DNA of 64,000 nt from Thalassovita sp. GTDB lineage: Bacteria > Pseudomonadota > Alphaproteobacteria > Rhodobacterales > Rhodobacteraceae. A program made the position numbers and the translations under genes. Below the pieces are notes generated by a model. The model did no database searches and was not told where the DNA came from. It saw only the letters and a program-made list of their open reading frames with translations. Below, one piece after another: positions 55,215 through 63,585 of this stretch. Each line of letters begins with the position of its first letter. Within the stretch, counting starts at the first letter, position 1. The DNA is taken from positions 647,457 through 711,456 of the forward strand of contig CP051233.1 in NCBI GenBank assembly GCA_017792425.1. Direction: 5' to 3'.

Positions 55215-56273
55215 TTAGGGCTCCAGTCCGGGGGGTGGGGTCTGACCATCGGGATAGAACCCGAGTACCTTGAAGAGCGTTCCCATTTCCGAGGGGTGCG
55301 TCAAGCGCCTATGTGCGGCGATCAGTGAATCGAGTTCCGCGCCTTGCAGCCGGGTGGCCAGCGATTGGGCGCGCTGGGTGATGCCGAGGCGTTCCAGGAA
55401 CACGCCCTGCGTGGTCAGGCGGGTGTATTTGCAAGGGGAGGCCAGCGCCAAGGTTTCAAAATCCACGTGGGCGGTCAGGTCGCACTGGCCGGGGGTGGTC
55501 AGCGGGTCGGTGTATGCGTGCCGGTGCAGGGCCTGCAGCGTGTCGCCAAGGCTGCGCCAGTCGCCATAGTCAAAGATCAGCGCGGCCCCGCCGTGATCCG
55601 CGATGCGGCGGCCGATGTCCTGGGCGATGGCGACGGCGGGGGTGCAGGTTTCCACCAGGTCGCCGTCTTGGGTGTCCTGCAGGCGGTGTTCCAGCGCAGC
55701 GACCGGGGTGGACGGCATCAGGGCAATGGACAGCGCGCCGTCGGTTTCGGTGACGCGGCGCTCGGCCCAGCCGGTGCCGTCGCGGGTGAACTGGCGGATC
55801 GGCAGGGCGTCGAAGAATTCGTTGGCGACCAGGAACAGCGGGCCGGGGGGCAGGATGGCGATCTGGTCATGCCATGTGGGGGCGTGGCCGGTCAGGCGCT
55901 GGGACTGGGCGGCGCGCAGGGTCGGGCTGGCCTCGACCAGGTGCAGGGTCATGGCGGCGTGAAAGCCCGGCACAGCGCGGGTGGCGCGCAGGATGTCGGC
56001 CATCAGGGTGCCGCGTCCGGGCCCCAGTTCCGCCAGCACGAAGGGTGACGGCGCGCCCTGGTCCAGCCATGCCTGCGCCAGTGACAGGCCGACGAGTTCG
56101 CCGAACATCTGGCTGATTTCCGGCGCGGTGGTGAAATCGCCCGCCGCGCCCAGCGGGTCGCGGGTGGTGTAATACCCAAGGGTCGGGTGCAGCAGGCAAT
56201 CAGCCATGTAATCGGCCACTGTCAGCGGGCCGGTGCGGCGGATGCGGGTGATCAGGTGGTCGGTCAGGGTCAT
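55215..56273 (-). CDS. Class I SAM-dependent methyltransferase, MidA/NDUFAF7 family (DUF185)
   Basis: A 352-residue methyltransferase of the MidA family. Human NDUFAF7 methylates an Arg of complex I NDUFS2. The substrate in bacteria is unproven, but complex I assembly is plausible. The SAM motif is VLAELGPGRGTLMADILRA (about 79-97), the ANEFFDALPIRQF block is diagnostic, and LIFDYGDWRSLGDTLQALHRHAYTDPL completes the family pattern. The N-terminal TVADYMADCLLHPTLGYYTTRDPLGAAGDFTTAPEISQMFGEL is also typical. Its start overlaps the lgt stop by 4 bases (ATGA), so it is co-translated with Lgt; pgeF follows after 7 bases. Confidence 0.92.
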   Translation of the reverse strand: MTLTDHLITRIRRTGPLTVADYMADCLLHPTLGYYTTRDPLGAAGDFTTAPEISQMFGELVGLSLAQAWLDQGAPSPFVLAELGPGRGTLMADILRATRAVPGFHAAMTLHLVEASPTLRAAQSQRLTGHAPTWHDQIAILPPGPLFLVANEFFDALPIRQFTRDGTGWAERRVTETDGALSIALMPSTPVAALEHRLQDTQDGDLVETCTPAVAIAQDIGRRIADHGGAALIFDYGDWRSLGDTLQALHRHAYTDPLTTPGQCDLTAHVDFETLALASPCKYTRLTTQGVFLERLGITQRAQSLATRLQGAELDSLIAAHRRLTHPSEMGTLFKVLGFYPDGQTPPPGLEP

Positions 56274-57151
56274 GGCTTGCGTCTTGCATAGAGGACAAAG
56301 GCGAGGCCCACGGCGATCATCGGCAGGGACAGAAGCTGGCCCATCGACAGGCCCCAGTCACCCAGCCGGATGATATGACCCAGCGGGTTGTCCACGCTGA
56401 TGAACTGGTCATCGGCCTGCCGGAAATGTTCCACGATCACGCGGGCAAGGCCATAGCCCGCCAGGAAGGTACCCATGATCAGGCCGGGTTTCTTCAGCGC
56501 GCCCCGGCGGAAGGCCAGCCACAGCAGCAGGGACGCCAGGATGACGCCTTCGAGGAAGGCTTCGTACAGCTGCGAAGGGTGGCGGGCGCACAGGCCAACG
56601 ATGCCGTCGCAGGTCTGCGCCAAGGGGCCGGGAAAGATCACGCCCCACGGGAGGGTGGTGGGGCGGCCCCACAGTTCGGCGTTGATGAAGTTGGCGATGC
56701 GACCCAGCATCAGCCCGACCGGCACGGCCAGCGCCAGCAGATCGCCGGTGGACAAGCGCGGGATGCGGTGGCGGGTGGTGAAGATCAACGCGGCGATGAC
56801 GACGCCGAGAAAGCCGCCGTGAAAGGACATGCCGCCCTGCCAGACCTTCAGGATTTCGCCGGGCTGGGACAGGTAATAGCCGGGGCGATAGAACAGCACG
56901 AAACCCAGCCGCCCGCCCAGGATGATGCCGACGATCATCCAGGTCAGCAGATCCTCTACCTGCCGCGCGGTCATGGGGGGCTGCGTGGCCCAAAGGCCGG
57001 GGCGGCGGACGGCGGCCAGCACGATGCGCCAGCCAATCAGGATGCCCGCGATATAGGCCAGCGCGTACCAGCGCAGGGCAAATTCGACCCCGAACAGGGT
57101 GATCGAGAAGATCTCGGGCGAGATCTGGGGGAAGGGGATGGCGGCGATCAT
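56270..57151 (-). CDS. lgt: Prolipoprotein diacylglyceryl transferase
   Basis: A 293-residue inner-membrane enzyme that attaches diacylglycerol from phosphatidylglycerol to the lipobox Cys. About seven membrane helices are seen. The key motifs are RWYALAYIAGILIGW, the HGGFLG stretch (SFHGGFLGVVIAA), IANFINAELWGRPT with the conserved Asn and Arg residues, and GLARVIVEHFRQAD near the end. The start is MIAAIPFPQISPEIF. It opens the lgt-midA-pgeF operon and is divergent from ubiK, with about 100 bases between starts. Confidence 0.97.
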   Translation of the reverse strand: MIAAIPFPQISPEIFSITLFGVEFALRWYALAYIAGILIGWRIVLAAVRRPGLWATQPPMTARQVEDLLTWMIVGIILGGRLGFVLFYRPGYYLSQPGEILKVWQGGMSFHGGFLGVVIAALIFTTRHRIPRLSTGDLLALAVPVGLMLGRIANFINAELWGRPTTLPWGVIFPGPLAQTCDGIVGLCARHPSQLYEAFLEGVILASLLLWLAFRRGALKKPGLIMGTFLAGYGLARVIVEHFRQADDQFISVDNPLGHIIRLGDWGLSMGQLLSLPMIAVGLAFVLYARRKP

Positions 57152-57249
57152 GTGCGTCTGTGTGCCTCTGGAGGAACGGGGAAGTCAACCTTGTGGCCGG
57201 GGCCGATGCAGACCATATAGAGTCCCGAACACAAACGTTGGAGATGCAG

Positions 57250-57495
57250 ATGCAGACCCGGAACAAGTTTCTGGACGATATGTCCCAATTGATGACCAAC
57301 GCGATGGGCGTGGCCCAGGGCGCGAAGGACGAGGCCGAGACCGCGATGAAAAGCTGGATGGACCGCTGGCTGGCGGATCGCGATTTCGTCACGCGCGAGG
57401 AATTCGATGCCGTTCGGCTGATGGCGCAGAAGGCGCGCGAGGAAAACGAGGCGCTGAAGGCCCGCCTGGACGCGCTGGAAAAGGCCGCCAAGTAA
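57250..57495 (+). CDS. ubiK: UbiK/BMFP-family accessory factor (DUF526)
   Basis: An 81-residue helical protein. It begins MQTRNKFLDDMSQLMTNAMGVAQGAKDEAETAMKSWMDRWL and ends with a coiled coil (FDAVRLMAQKAREENEALKARLDALE). UbiK helps UbiJ in aerobic ubiquinone synthesis in E. coli. The related Brucella protein BMFP promotes membrane fusion. The ATG at 57250 follows GGAG with 6 bases. An in-frame ATG at 57244 or a longer frame from 57160 is less likely. It lies divergent to lgt. A compact hairpin follows at 57534. Confidence 0.85.
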   Translation: MQTRNKFLDDMSQLMTNAMGVAQGAKDEAETAMKSWMDRWLADRDFVTREEFDAVRLMAQKAREENEALKARLDALEKAAK

Positions 57496-57533
57496 GCGGC
57501 CCCGCGTCGCCCTACCGGGCGGCGCGATGCAGG

Positions 57534-57552
57534 GCGGGGCGTCTGGCCCCGC
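57534..57552 (+). terminator. Compact GC-rich hairpin downstream of ubiK
   Basis: GCGGGGC (57534-57540), loop GTCTG, GCCCCGC (57546-57552), followed by TTCTGGCTCCTTTCC. No proper T-run follows, so it may be a weak terminator or an mRNA end. It lies 39 bases after ubiK. Confidence 0.4.
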
Positions 57553-57642
57553 TTCTGGCTCCTTTCCCTGATTTGCCCGTACGCGGGGATTGATCCCGCC
57601 CGCCCGTTGCGCCGATGATGGCCGCAACGCAGGGAGGGCGAC

Positions 57643-58386
57643 ATGGGTGCATTGGACGGAAAACTGGCCTGGATCACGGGCGGGGCCACCGGAATCGGAG
57701 AGGCCGCCGCGATGGCGCTGGCCGCAAGCGGGGCGCATGTGGTGATATCGGGCCGCCGCGCAGAGGAACTGAACCGGGTGGTGGACGCGATCCGCGCGCA
57801 GGGGGGCAGCGCCGAGGCGGCGGTGCTGGATGTCACTGACGCGAGCGCGGTGCAGGCGGTGGCCGATGGTCTGGCGGGCCGTCTGGGCGGCGTGGATATC
57901 TTCCTGGCGAATGCGGGCATGAACGTGCCCAACCGCGCCAGCGACCAGTTGACGGCGCAGGATTTCGCCCGCGTGGTGGACGTGAACCTGAACGGGGTGA
58001 TGTACGGCGTGCTGGCGGTGTTGCCGGGGATGCGGGCCAAGGGGGCGGGCACGCTGATCCTGACCTCGTCCTGGGCGGGACGGCACGCGGCGCGTCTGAC
58101 GGGGGCGGCCTATAACGCGTCGAAGCACGGGGTCGTGGCGCTGGCCCATTCGATCAACATGGAAAACGGCGAACACGGCATCCGCTGCACCGCCCTGATG
58201 CCCGGAGAGGTGAATACCCCGATCCTGGACCGCCGCCCGGTGCCGGTTCCCGCCGAGGAAAAGGCCCGGATGCTGCAGCCGGACGACCTGGGCGCAATCG
58301 TGCGCTACATCGCCGAAGCGCCGCCGCATGTCTGCCTGAACGAGGTACTGATCAGCCCGACCTGGAACCGCATTTTCAGGATGTAG
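57643..58386 (+). CDS. Short-chain dehydrogenase/reductase
   Basis: A 247-residue classical SDR. The cofactor motif is TGGATGIG (14-21), the stabilising NAG is in LANAGMNVPN, the catalytic Ser is in ILTSSWAGRHA, and YNASK (about 155-159) carries Tyr and Lys. The acidic residue at the end of strand 2 is replaced by an Arg (SGRRAEEL), so NADP(H) is more likely than NAD(H). The substrate is unknown. Other members are ketoacyl or sugar reductases. It stands alone on the plus strand between ubiK and the exported Cys/His-rich protein. GGAGGG lies 6-11 bases ahead of the ATG. Confidence 0.9.
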   Translation: MGALDGKLAWITGGATGIGEAAAMALAASGAHVVISGRRAEELNRVVDAIRAQGGSAEAAVLDVTDASAVQAVADGLAGRLGGVDIFLANAGMNVPNRASDQLTAQDFARVVDVNLNGVMYGVLAVLPGMRAKGAGTLILTSSWAGRHAARLTGAAYNASKHGVVALAHSINMENGEHGIRCTALMPGEVNTPILDRRPVPVPAEEKARMLQPDDLGAIVRYIAEAPPHVCLNEVLISPTWNRIFRM

Positions 58387-58456
58387 GCGCGGCACCGCGG
58401 CGCGTTGACAATCGGCGCGGGCAGCGCAAGTTATAGCCCGTAACCGGAGCGTTTTG

Positions 58457-58759
58457 ATGCGGGCAATCGCCGTCCTGATCCTGATTGGTTTTGCCACCCT
58501 GTTCTGGGTGTCGCCGCATATGGGGCCGTCCCAGATGCCCGATCACGGCGTGGCGATGGCGCATGACTGCCCCGATTGCCCGGACACAGGCGTTCAGGCC
58601 GGATGCCAGCACGGGCTGGCCTGCGGGATCGTCGCGGTTCTGGACCGGGCCGGGGATCGCCGGGGCGCGCAGCCCGTGGCGTTGTCCTATGGGGCCATGC
58701 CTGCGCGGGTGATGGCCGGGACGGTTCCGGCGCCCACGCCGCCGCCTCCGCGCGCATGA
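58457..58759 (+). CDS. Exported Cys/His-rich small protein
   Basis: A 100-residue protein. An N-terminal hydrophobic segment (MRAIAVLILIGFATLFWV) is followed by SPHMGPSQMPDHGVAMAHDCPDCPDTGVQAGCQHGLACGIVAVLD. The cluster of four Cys, four His and three Met in about 45 residues points to metal binding in the periplasm, similar in size to DUF2946-like copper proteins. A Pro-rich tail (PAPTPPPPRA) ends it. The ATG at 58457 has GGAG 7-10 bases upstream. It is 82 bases upstream of a class I cytochrome c, which suggests a joint role in copper, haem or electron transfer; this is inference only. Confidence 0.6.
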   Translation: MRAIAVLILIGFATLFWVSPHMGPSQMPDHGVAMAHDCPDCPDTGVQAGCQHGLACGIVAVLDRAGDRRGAQPVALSYGAMPARVMAGTVPAPTPPPPRA

Positions 58760-58840
58760 CCTTTCGGACCTGACCAACGCGGCGAGGTGATCGCCGCCCC
58801 TGCGGCCTTGGCGCCGCGATCCGGAAGCAAAGAGAACATC

Positions 58841-59269
58841 ATGAAAACCTACATCCTGTCCGCTGCCGCCGTAGCGGTCCTTGGGCTGGGCGCTTACGCC
58901 TGGCTGCAACCGGGCGATACGGCCCAAGCCTCGACCCCGCCGGATGGTGCGGCGCTGGTTGAAATCGCGCTGCCATCCAGCCTGAGCGCACAGGCGGAAA
59001 TGGGCCAGCGCGCCTTTAACGCCATCTGTGCCGATTGCCACGGCGACAACGCCACCGGGCGCATGAACATGGGGCCGCCGTTGGTGCACAAGATCTATGA
59101 ACCATCGCACCACGGCGACATGTCCTTCTTGATGGCGGTAGAGCGTGGCGTGAACGCGCATCACTGGCCCTTTGGCAACATGCCGCCGCAGCCGGGCCTG
59201 ACCCGCGCCGACGTGGGGGCCATCGTGGCCTATGTCCGCGAATTGCAGCGCGCCAACGGCATCAACTGA
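58841..59269 (+). CDS. Exported class I cytochrome c
   Basis: A 142-residue c-type cytochrome. A signal anchor (MKTYILSAAAVAVLGLGAYAWL) precedes the haem-binding CADCH (63-67), and Met114 in WPFGNMPPQPG is the likely distal ligand. No lipobox is present, so it is either membrane-anchored or processed. AAAGAGAA lies 4-11 bases upstream of the ATG. The frame goes up to 58787, but that part is not homologous. It follows the Cys/His-rich protein. Maturation would need the Ccm system, which is outside the window. A strong terminator lies 15 bases after the stop. Confidence 0.9.
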   Translation: MKTYILSAAAVAVLGLGAYAWLQPGDTAQASTPPDGAALVEIALPSSLSAQAEMGQRAFNAICADCHGDNATGRMNMGPPLVHKIYEPSHHGDMSFLMAVERGVNAHHWPFGNMPPQPGLTRADVGAIVAYVRELQRANGIN

Positions 59270-59283
59270 AGCGCATTTTCTGC

Positions 59284-59316
59284 ACAGGCGTCCGTTTCGC
59301 GCGGGCGCCTGTTTTT
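59284..59316 (+). terminator. Rho-independent terminator after cytochrome c
   Basis: ACAGGCGTCCG (59284-59294) pairs with CGGGCGCCTGT (59302-59312) with one G·U pair, loop TTTCGCG, then TTTTT. It lies 15 bases after the cytochrome stop. The rest of 59317-59526 shows an AT-rich stretch (CCCCAAAATTTAGC) with no gene. Confidence 0.92.
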
Positions 59317-59526
59317 CGGGCTTTCATGCTCATTATCCGGTGTAACGATTCAATTCGTCCACAACTTATTGCGGTTTTCCCCAAAATTTAGCTTTACAGA
59401 TCAACCCTGCAACAGGCACCATATCTGGTAAGGGACGCGGGACGCTCCCCTTCCCATAGAGCAGGCACCTAGCGCTTGGGGCGCTGCCACGTCCCCGCGC
59501 CAACGAGCATAAACGAGGTGGCGACC

Positions 59527-60027
59527 ATGGCACTGTCCGAGCATTTCCTGCAGGAAGACCTGCACCCCATCGACCTGGTAGAGCATATCGCCGAACACCA
59601 CGACTGGGAGTTCGACCGGATTGCCGATGACCAGATTGCGATGGCGGTGGTGGGCCAGTGGCGGACCTATTCGATCACGCTGGCCTGGTCGGATTACGAC
59701 GAAACGCTGCGTCTGATCTGCAGCTTTGAAATGGAGCCGCCGCAGGACCGGCTGCCCGCGCTGTACCAGACATTGAATGCGGTGAACGATCAGTGTTGGG
59801 CCGGGGCGTTCACCTTCTGGGAAGAACAGAAGGTGATGGTGTTCCGCTATGGCCTGGTGCTGGCCGGCGGGCAGGTGGCCAGCCCCGAACAGGTGGATAC
59901 GCTGATCAATGCCGCCGTGCTGAGCTGCGAACGCTATTACCCGGCCTACCAGCTGGTGGTCTGGGGCGACCGCACCCCGGAGGACGCGCTGCAGGTCGCC
60001 ATTGCAGAGGCCTATGGGCGCGCGTAG
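59527..60027 (+). CDS. YbjN domain-containing protein
   Basis: A 166-residue protein of the YbjN family (bacterial sensory-transduction-like fold). It begins MALSEHFLQEDLHPIDLVEHIAEHHDWEFDRIADDQIAMAV and continues RTYSITLAWSDYDETLRLICSFEMEPP, ALYQTLNAVNDQCWAGAFTFWEEQKVMVFRYGLVL. The C-terminal AEAYGRA ends it. The family is implicated in stress and motility control in E. coli and has no clear activity. GAGGTGG lies 6-12 bases ahead of the ATG. It lies 41 bases ahead of proC, so the two probably form an operon, as seen in many Rhodobacterales. Confidence 0.9.
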   Translation: MALSEHFLQEDLHPIDLVEHIAEHHDWEFDRIADDQIAMAVVGQWRTYSITLAWSDYDETLRLICSFEMEPPQDRLPALYQTLNAVNDQCWAGAFTFWEEQKVMVFRYGLVLAGGQVASPEQVDTLINAAVLSCERYYPAYQLVVWGDRTPEDALQVAIAEAYGRA

Positions 60028-60068
60028 AACTGACCCCCTAACCAAAAGGAACAGGTAGGGGACGTTCG

Positions 60069-60884
60069 ATGGATATGGATCACGTGGCCAAGGCCGGGCT
60101 GGTGCTGCTGGGCTGTGGCAAGATGGGCTCGGCCATGCTGGAGGGTTGGCTGAAGCAAGGGTTGCCGACGTCATCCGTGTGGGTGCTGGACCCGCGCCCC
60201 TCTGACTGGCTGAAATCCACCGGCGTACATGTGAACGCAGACCTGCCCAAGGCCCCGGCCATCGTGCTGGTGGCGGTAAAACCGCAGATGATGGGCGATG
60301 CGCTGCCGGTGCTGGCGGCGATGGGCAACGGTGAAACGCTGTTCGTGTCCGTGGCCGCAGGCACCCCGATTGCGCATTTCGAGGCCGTGCTGGGCAGCAA
60401 GACGCCAGTCGTGCGCGCCATGCCCAATACACCCGCCGCCGTGGGGCGCGGGATTACCGCGATCATTGGCAATGCCCATACGTCCGCGCCGCAGTTGGAC
60501 CTGGCAGAGGGCCTGCTGCGCGCCGTTGGGCAGGTGGTGCGGTTGGAATCCGAGGACCAGATGGATGCGGTCACAGGCGTGTCCGGGTCCGGCCCGGCCT
60601 ATGTGTTCCACCTGATCGAAACACTGGCCGCCGCAGGCGAGGCGCAGGGCCTGTCCACCGATCTGGCGATGACGCTGGCCAAGGCCACGGTGGCCGGGGC
60701 CGGGGCGCTGGCAGAGGCCGCGCCGGAAACCCCCAGCCAGCTGCGGATCAACGTGACCAGCCCGAACGGCACCACGCAGGCCGCGCTGGAGGTACTGATG
60801 AACGAAACCGACGGCTTCCCGGCGCTGCTGAACCGCGCGGTGACGGCGGCGACCGAGCGGTCCAAGGAGCTTGGCCGTGGGTGA
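60069..60884 (+). CDS. proC: Pyrroline-5-carboxylate reductase
   Basis: A 271-residue enzyme for the last step of proline synthesis, reducing pyrroline-5-carboxylate with NAD(P)H. The Rossmann motif is LVLLGCGKMGSAMLEGWL (11-28), where the usual GxGxMG is GCGKMG. The C-terminal substrate domain has VVRAMPNTPAAVGRGITAI, GVSGSGPAYVFHLIETLAAAGEAQGL and the signature LRINVTSPNGTTQAALEVL. An internal Met three codons in is an alternative start. Its stop lies 8 bases inside csaA, so translation is coupled to the next gene. Confidence 0.95.
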   Translation: MDMDHVAKAGLVLLGCGKMGSAMLEGWLKQGLPTSSVWVLDPRPSDWLKSTGVHVNADLPKAPAIVLVAVKPQMMGDALPVLAAMGNGETLFVSVAAGTPIAHFEAVLGSKTPVVRAMPNTPAAVGRGITAIIGNAHTSAPQLDLAEGLLRAVGQVVRLESEDQMDAVTGVSGSGPAYVFHLIETLAAAGEAQGLSTDLAMTLAKATVAGAGALAEAAPETPSQLRINVTSPNGTTQAALEVLMNETDGFPALLNRAVTAATERSKELGRG

Positions 60885-61215
60885 TCTGGCGTTTGACGAT
60901 TTCCTGAAGGTGGACATCCGCGCGGGCCGGGTGATCCGGGCGGAACCCTATCCAGAGGCGCGCAAGCCCTCGATCAAGATCTGGGTGGATTTCGGGCCGG
61001 ACATCGGCGAACGCAAATCCAGCGCGCAGGTAACGGCGCACTACACCCCCGAAACGCTGGTGGGGCGGATGGTGATGGGGGTGGTGAACTTCCCCCCGCG
61101 CCAGATCGGGCGGTTCATGTCCGAGGTGCTGGTGCTGGGTGTCCCGGATCAGGACGGCGAAGTCGTGCTGCTGGCCCCTGATCAGGACGTGCCGCCCGGC
61201 GCGCGGATGTTCTGA
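60877..61215 (+). CDS. csaA: tRNA-binding protein, CsaA type
   Basis: A 112-residue single-domain OB-fold protein. FLKVDIRAGRVIRAEPYPEARKPSIKIWVDFGPDIG, then RKSSAQVTAHYTP and VVNFPPRQIGRFMSEVLVLG are the CsaA marks. It binds tRNA or aids secretion in Bacillus, and the role in proteobacteria is loosely known. GTG 60877 is chosen because AAGGAG lies 8 bases upstream; TTG 60871 is too close to that site. It overlaps proC by 8 bases and the next gene by 1 base (TGATG). Confidence 0.92.
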   Translation: MGDLAFDDFLKVDIRAGRVIRAEPYPEARKPSIKIWVDFGPDIGERKSSAQVTAHYTPETLVGRMVMGVVNFPPRQIGRFMSEVLVLGVPDQDGEVVLLAPDQDVPPGARMF

Positions 61216-62183
61216 TGGCGCGGTCCGGTCCCCCCCGCGTGCTGATCAGCCGCCCGTTGCCGCAGGCGGTGATCGACCGGGCGCAATCTCTGTTCGACGT
61301 GGAGCTGCGTGACAACACCCTGCCGATGAGCCCGGCCGAGATGCGATCCGCGCTGGCACTTTATGACGGGGTGATGCCGACGCTGGGCGACCAGTTCAGC
61401 GCGGATATTTTTGCCGAATTCGGTCGCCCCCGCTGCCGCATCCTGGCGAATTTCGGCGTGGGTTATAACCACATCAACGTGCGGGCGGCGGCAGACCACG
61501 GGGTGAAGGTGACGAACACGCCGGGCGCGGTGACGGATGCGACGGCAGACATCGCCCTGACACTGATCCTGATGAGCGCCCGCCGAGCCGCCGAGGGCGA
61601 GCGGCTGGTGCGGTCCGGCCATTGGCAGGGCTGGCACCCGACACAAATGCTGGGGTTGCACGTGACTGGCCGCAAGGTGGGGATCGTCGGCATGGGCCGG
61701 ATCGGTCAGGCCATCGCGCGGCGCTGCCATTTCGGCTTTGGCATGGAGGTGCTGTACCAGAACCGATCCCCCAAGGCGATGGATTTCCCGGCCACGCAGG
61801 TGAACGGGCTGGCAGAGCTGGCGCGCCAGGTGGATGTCCTGGTGGCCGCCGTGCCGGGCGGGGCCGCGACGCGTCACCTGATCGGGGCAGAGGTCTTTGC
61901 CGTGATGCAGCCGCACGCGCATTTCATCAACATCTCTCGCGGCGACGTGGTGGACGAAACCGCACTGATTACCGCTCTGCAGACGGGCCAGATCGGTGGC
62001 GCGGGGCTGGATGTCTATGAACACGAACCGCAGGTGCCGCCCGCGCTGATGCGGCTGGACAACGTCACCCTGCTGCCGCACCTGGGCACAGCCGCCCTGA
62101 ATGTGCGCACGGATATGGGGATGATGGTGGTGGACAACCTGGCGGCCTTTTTCGACGGCAAACCGCTGCCCAACCCGGTCTGA
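61215..62183 (+). CDS. D-2-hydroxyacid dehydrogenase (glyoxylate/hydroxypyruvate reductase-like)
   Basis: A 322-residue NAD(P)H-dependent dehydrogenase of the D-isomer family. The catalytic residues are Arg in INISRGDVVDE, Glu in DVYEHEPQ and His in LLPHLGTA. The Rossmann motif is VGIVGMGRIGQAIARR, and the substrate loop is NFGVGYNHI. The Arg/Ser after strand B, in VLYQNRSPKAM, favours NADP(H). Reduction of glyoxylate or hydroxypyruvate fits the family, and the glcDEF genes at 16.5 kb make glyoxylate. The start overlaps csaA in TGATG. The csaA-hydroxyacid pair follows proC in one operon. Confidence 0.9.
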   Translation: MARSGPPRVLISRPLPQAVIDRAQSLFDVELRDNTLPMSPAEMRSALALYDGVMPTLGDQFSADIFAEFGRPRCRILANFGVGYNHINVRAAADHGVKVTNTPGAVTDATADIALTLILMSARRAAEGERLVRSGHWQGWHPTQMLGLHVTGRKVGIVGMGRIGQAIARRCHFGFGMEVLYQNRSPKAMDFPATQVNGLAELARQVDVLVAAVPGGAATRHLIGAEVFAVMQPHAHFINISRGDVVDETALITALQTGQIGGAGLDVYEHEPQVPPALMRLDNVTLLPHLGTAALNVRTDMGMMVVDNLAAFFDGKPLPNPV

Positions 62184-62266
62184 GGCTGGTTGACCTTACG
62201 GTAGTTGCTCTTGACCTTGGGGGCAGGCTGGGGTGATCTGTCGGTCACATTTCCCTGGGGGTTCCG

Positions 62267-63388
<1,122 letters not shown>

Positions 63389-63425
63389 CCCCCAGCGTCT
63401 CGCTGGTGCGATGCGGCAGCGCAGT

Positions 63426-63446
63426 GAGTATTTATTGCAAGATGAA
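63426..63446 (+). repeat. Dispersed gene-end element, copy 6
   Basis: GAGTATTTATTGCAAGATGAA (split GAGTATTTATT/GCAAGATGAA) lies 38 bases after the KAS III stop, preceded by the stem CCAGCG-TCT-CGCTGG. It faces copy 7 head to head. Confidence 0.75.
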
Positions 63447-63466
63447 ATGCCCAAGAGGCGCCTTTT

Positions 63467-63506
63467 GACAGCGTTAACCTTAACCACCATTAAGGTTAAC
63501 GCTGTC
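63467..63506. repeat. Perfect 17-bp inverted repeat between two facing elements
   Basis: GACAGCGTTAACCTTAA (63467-63483) pairs with TTAAGGTTAACGCTGTC (63490-63506), loop CCACCA. The arms sit inside the facing element pair (copies 6 and 7), so one nested stem-loop of about 110 bases can form. It can end transcription from both sides. Confidence 0.85.
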
Positions 63507-63513
63507 TTGCGCC

Positions 63514-63579
63514 TTCATCTTGCCAAAAATACTCCCGGGGGTGAATTGGCCGCAGGCCAAGAGGGGGCAGGCGCCCCCT
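63514..63579 (-). repeat. Dispersed gene-end element, copy 7 (two-hairpin type)
   Basis: On the minus strand: AGGGGGC-GCCT-GCCCCCT hairpin (63579-63562), then TTGGCC-TGC-GGCCAA, TTCACCCCCGG, and GAGTATTTTTGGCAAGATGAA (split GAGTATTTTT/GGCAAGATGAA, 63534-63514). It lies just past the tdk stop and parallels copy 2 near glcE. Confidence 0.8.
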
Positions 63580-63585
63580 GCGCCG

